In this document: piece by piece, positions 6,220 through 6,306 of the stretch | Position numbering within the stretch: position 1 is the first letter of the stretch | Layout: every line of letters begins with the position of its first letter | DNA from: Desulfocapsa sp. | GTDB lineage: Bacteria > Desulfobacterota > Desulfobulbia > Desulfobulbales > Desulfocapsaceae | Assembly (NCBI GenBank): GCA_029934915.1 | Contig: JAOZLI010000156.1 | Coordinates: forward strand, 1-6,306 | Direction: 5' to 3' | Length of the DNA stretch: 6,306 bases | Translations under genes and position numbers: made by a program | The notes under the pieces: generated by a model | What the model saw: the letters and a program-made list of their open reading frames with translations, nothing else | Databases searched by the model: none | What the model was told of the DNA's origin: nothing

Positions 6220-6224
6220 CTCCT
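6220..6224 (-). promoter_or_regulatory. Ribosome-binding site deciding an ATT start
   Basis: AGGAG on the minus strand is 6 nt upstream of ATT (6211-6213), in frame with the TMTC-like protein. A GTG is only 1 nt from the AGGAG, too close for normal initiation, and its frame closes after 10 codons. The site therefore supports initiation at or near 6213 rather than at the TTG at 6156, which has no comparable site. Confidence 0.6.
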
Positions 6225-6231
6225 AAACCTT

Positions 6232-6261
6232 ATTGTATTAATCTTTCTTGGTTACCATCAA
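6232..6261 (-). promoter_or_regulatory. Candidate sigma70-like promoter at element A copy 3 junction
   Basis: On the minus strand, TTGATG (6256-6261, inside the element tip) is followed after 18 bp by TACAAT (6232-6237). It is placed to drive the TMTC-like gene. The matches are 4/6 and 5/6 to the -35 and -10 consensus. It is a visual match only and may be chance in AT-rich DNA. Confidence 0.25.
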
Positions 6262-6306
6262 AGCTCAGCTAAACTATATTTCATGTAGGAGCTCGCCCCC
6301 GCGAGC
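6247..6306 (+). mobile_element. Element A copy 3, truncated by window end
   Basis: This is the left half of a third element A in the same orientation as the other two. It starts with CTTGGTTACCATCAAAGC and continues to the first GTAG hairpin (stem GCTCGC/GCGAGC, loop CCCC). Over the 57 nt from 6250 to the window end it differs from copy 2 at only three positions. The right half and right target duplication lie outside the window. It lies upstream of the TMTC-like gene, at the head of the visible cluster. Confidence 0.82.

Overview
The window is a compact, minus-strand glycan-assembly gene cluster from a bacterium. Moderate GC, bacterial ribosome-binding sites, tight gene overlaps and palindromic intergenic repeats all fit a Gram-negative environmental organism. 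A Desulfobacterota-like host is only an impression from the repeat style; nothing here fixes the taxonomy.

Read in the direction of transcription (high to low coordinates), the cluster holds six genes. First is a polytopic TMTC-like glycosyltransferase with C-terminal TPR repeats (about 6213-4432). Then come a DPM1-like GT2 glycosyltransferase (4448-3705, overlapping the previous gene by 17 bp), a DUF2304-type small membrane protein (3388-3041), an ALG10-like GT-C membrane protein (3039-1777), a FUT8/NodZ-type fucosyltransferase (1614-739) and a PAPS-dependent sulfotransferase-like protein (735 to beyond the window start). A plausible joint role is this: the GT2 enzyme, perhaps anchored by the DUF2304 protein, makes a polyprenyl-phosphate sugar; the two GT-C proteins use such donors on the outer membrane leaflet side; and the last two genes add and sulfate a fucose or similar sugar. 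The substrates are inferred, not shown.

The most unusual feature is the intergenic DNA. Three same-orientation copies of a roughly 152-154 bp composite palindrome (element A; 1622-1773, 3581-3734, and a copy cut by the window end from about 6247) punctuate the cluster. Each complete copy has an outer inverted repeat and an inner pair of inverted GTAG-hairpin units (REPIN-like), and is flanked by an identical 9-bp direct repeat that looks like a target-site duplication. Removing the elements in silico restores tidier gene junctions. Copy 1 split a stop-N-start coupled gene pair, and copy 2 replaced the last residues and stop codon of the GT2 gene. A second, unrelated GTAG-hairpin palindrome (element B, 3435-3557) lies beside copy 2.

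The only gene-free stretch over 300 bases is 3389-3704. It is explained by element B, element A copy 2 and the DUF2304 ribosome-binding site. No tRNA, rRNA, CRISPR array or transposase gene was seen.
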